The notes under the pieces are model-generated. The model made no database searches and was not told the origin of the DNA. It saw nothing but the letters and a program-made list of their open reading frames with translations. This document shows, piece after piece, positions 5,730-7,010 of a stretch of DNA of 7,010 nucleotides. The DNA lies in assembly GCA_964345695.1 (NCBI GenBank), contig CAYFSC010000159.1:1-7010 (forward strand). Reading direction: 5' to 3'. The stretch comes from CAYFSC01 sp964345695 (GTDB lineage: Bacteria; Bacteroidota; Rhodothermia; Rhodothermales; Salinibacteraceae). Position 1 is the stretch's first letter; the number at the start of each line of letters is the position of its first letter. The translations under genes and the position numbers were made by a program.

Positions 5730-7010
5730 TTACGCAACCGGCGTCGTCTCCTCCTGCGGACGCGCCCCCTCCCGACCGTTCTTCCACTGCAATCGGCGGA
5801 GCTCGGCGTAGCGCCCATCGCGCGCCAGGAGCGCGTCGTGCGAGCCCGACTCCACGAGCCGTCCCTGCTCGAGAACACAGATCGTGTCGGCGTCCTCGAT
5901 GGTGCTCAACCGGTGGGCGATGACGATGGACGTGAGCTGCCTGCCGCGCGCGAAGAGCCCGTCGAGCGCGTCCTGGATGACGGCTTCCGACTCGCTATCC
6001 AAGTCGGACGTGGCCTCGTCGAGCAGAAGCACCTGTGCGTCCTTCAGGATGGCCCGCGCGATGGCCACCCGCTGCTTCTGTCCGCCGGAAAGACGGACGC
6101 CGCGCTCCCCGATCTGGGTGTCGTATCCGTTGGGGAGACGCTGGATGAAGGCGTGGGCGTTGGCCATCCGTCCGGCCCGACGCACGGCATCGTCGGAGGC
6201 CTCCGGGTCGGCATAGCGGATGTTCTCCGCCACCGTGCCCGTGAAGAGTGTGGGATCCTGCGGCACCAGTGCGATGCGTCGCCGCAGCGTCTTCAGATCA
6301 ATGGACCGCAGGTCCCGCCCGCCGATGGTGACGCGCCCTTCCTGCGGGTCCCAGAACCGGGCAATGAGGGTGGCGACGGTGCTCTTCCCAGCGCCGGAGG
6401 ACCCGACGAGCGCGACGGTCTGCCCCGCCTCCACGCGAAGCGACAGGTTGCGAAGGGCCGGTTCGTCGGCGTCCGGATAGGTGAACCGCACGTCGTCCAG
6501 TTCAATGGGCCCCACGGGCACGTCCTCCGCCTCCCCCCCGCGCTCGGGCTCGGTGTCCATGAGAGACGAGAGCCGCTCCAGCGCCGCCATGCCCGACTGA
6601 AGCTTGTCGTTAAAGAACATGACCGACTTGACCGGCCCCTGCAGCTGGCGCTGGTACATGATGAAGGCGGTCAGCTCCCCGATTGTGAGCGTGCCGGTTG
6701 TGACCATCCATCCGCCCACCAGCAGCAGCGCCCCGATGCCGTAGTGAGCCGTGATGTTGATGAGCCCTTCCATCATTCCCACCTCTTTGCGCCGGTCCAG
6801 GTTGACATCCACGTACGTCTGATTCGACGCGCCGAAGCGCTCGCGCTCCTGGTCCTCTCCCACGAAGGCCTTCACCACGCGGATGTTGGAGACGGCCTCG
6901 GTAGCGGAGGCGTTCATGCGCGCGACCGTCTCTCGGATCTCGCGGGAGGCGGTGCGGAGCGGTCCCTGGTAGTAGTAGGTGATGACGGCCAGGAGCGGAA
7001 GCACGACCAG
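5730..7010 (-). CDS. ABC exporter, fused permease-ATPase half-transporter (5' end missing)
   Basis: 426 residues are visible; the reading frame is still open at the window edge, so about 150-200 N-terminal residues (the first membrane helices) lie outside. The visible part begins in a transmembrane helix, continues through a cytoplasmic loop containing SNIRVVKAFVGEDQERERF (about 41-59), has another membrane pair near 83-118, and then a complete nucleotide-binding domain: Walker A GSSGAGKST (203-211), Q-loop VPQDPTLF (249-256), signature LSGGQKQR (307-314), Walker B VLLLDEATSDLD (327-338) and switch histidine in IVIAHRLST (362-370). All catalytic residues are present, so it should be an active exporter that works as a dimer in the inner membrane. 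Closest in style are MsbA/multidrug/lipid exporters; the substrate cannot be told. The D-loop reads SDLD where SALD is commonest. The C-terminal tail after RLQW is hydrophilic. The TAA stop is at 5732-5730. Confidence 0.96.
   Translation of the reverse strand: MVVLPLLAVITYYYQGPLRTASREIRETVARMNASATEAVSNIRVVKAFVGEDQERERFGASNQTYVDVNLDRRKEVGMMEGLINITAHYGIGALLLVGGWMVTTGTLTIGELTAFIMYQRQLQGPVKSVMFFNDKLQSGMAALERLSSLMDTEPERGGEAEDVPVGPIELDDVRFTYPDADEPALRNLSLRVEAGQTVALVGSSGAGKSTVATLIARFWDPQEGRVTIGGRDLRSIDLKTLRRRIALVPQDPTLFTGTVAENIRYADPEASDDAVRRAGRMANAHAFIQRLPNGYDTQIGERGVRLSGGQKQRVAIARAILKDAQVLLLDEATSDLDSESEAVIQDALDGLFARGRQLTSIVIAHRLSTIEDADTICVLEQGRLVESGSHDALLARDGRYAELRRLQWKNGREGARPQEETTPVA

Noticed and set aside
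5654..5878. Upstream in-frame extension of the DUF4440-like protein.
   Set aside because: The added residues are Arg-rich and mostly antiparallel-free shadow of the exporter 3' end; the family pattern begins after ATG 5653.

Overview
This is a GC-rich bacterial window with tightly packed, ordinary chromosomal-looking genes. Several features suggest a member of the Bacteroidota, probably the Rhodothermales/Salinibacter side: high GC, almost no Shine-Dalgarno sequences before the genes, an ECF sigma factor followed by a four-helix membrane protein that starts with an L-x-x-L-W type segment, a lipoprotein FKBP isomerase, and many Asp/Glu-rich proteins as in halophilic or marine members. This placement is inferred from protein style, not from a search.

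Left part (1-3962, all on the + strand). The window opens inside a small cysteine-rich protein of the GDCCVxC family. A 166-base spacer follows, holding a GC-rich hairpin, a possible 24-codon ORF with a perfect AGGAGG, and two adjacent dyads. Next is a two-gene unit, an ECF sigma factor and a four-TM membrane protein, joined by an ATGA overlap; the second is probably the membrane partner that restrains the sigma factor. Then come an exported serine hydrolase of the beta-lactamase class C fold, a lipoprotein FKBP-type peptidyl-prolyl isomerase, and a four-TM DoxX-like membrane protein. Intergenic stretches here are 132 bases before the serine hydrolase (with the preferred start), 88 bases before the FKBP gene (with an unusual set of competing inverted repeats) and 235 bases before the DoxX-like gene (no gene or RNA that I can support).

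At 3973-4072 there are exactly 100 N, the usual placeholder for a scaffold gap of unknown size. The distance and content between the two halves are therefore unknown.

Right part (4073-7010, all on the - strand). In transcription order there is an ABC exporter with fused membrane and ATPase domains (5' end outside the window), a SnoaL/DUF4440-like small protein, and an RluD-type 23S rRNA pseudouridine synthase whose last residues lie in the gap. They are co-oriented with spacers of 76 and 31 bases and could be co-transcribed, but they share no obvious pathway.

I see no mobile element, CRISPR array, tRNA or rRNA, and no convincing new multi-gene system. The points most worth a second look are the regulatory-looking spacer before the sigma factor, the mutually exclusive hairpins before the FKBP gene, and the atypical membrane partner of the sigma factor.
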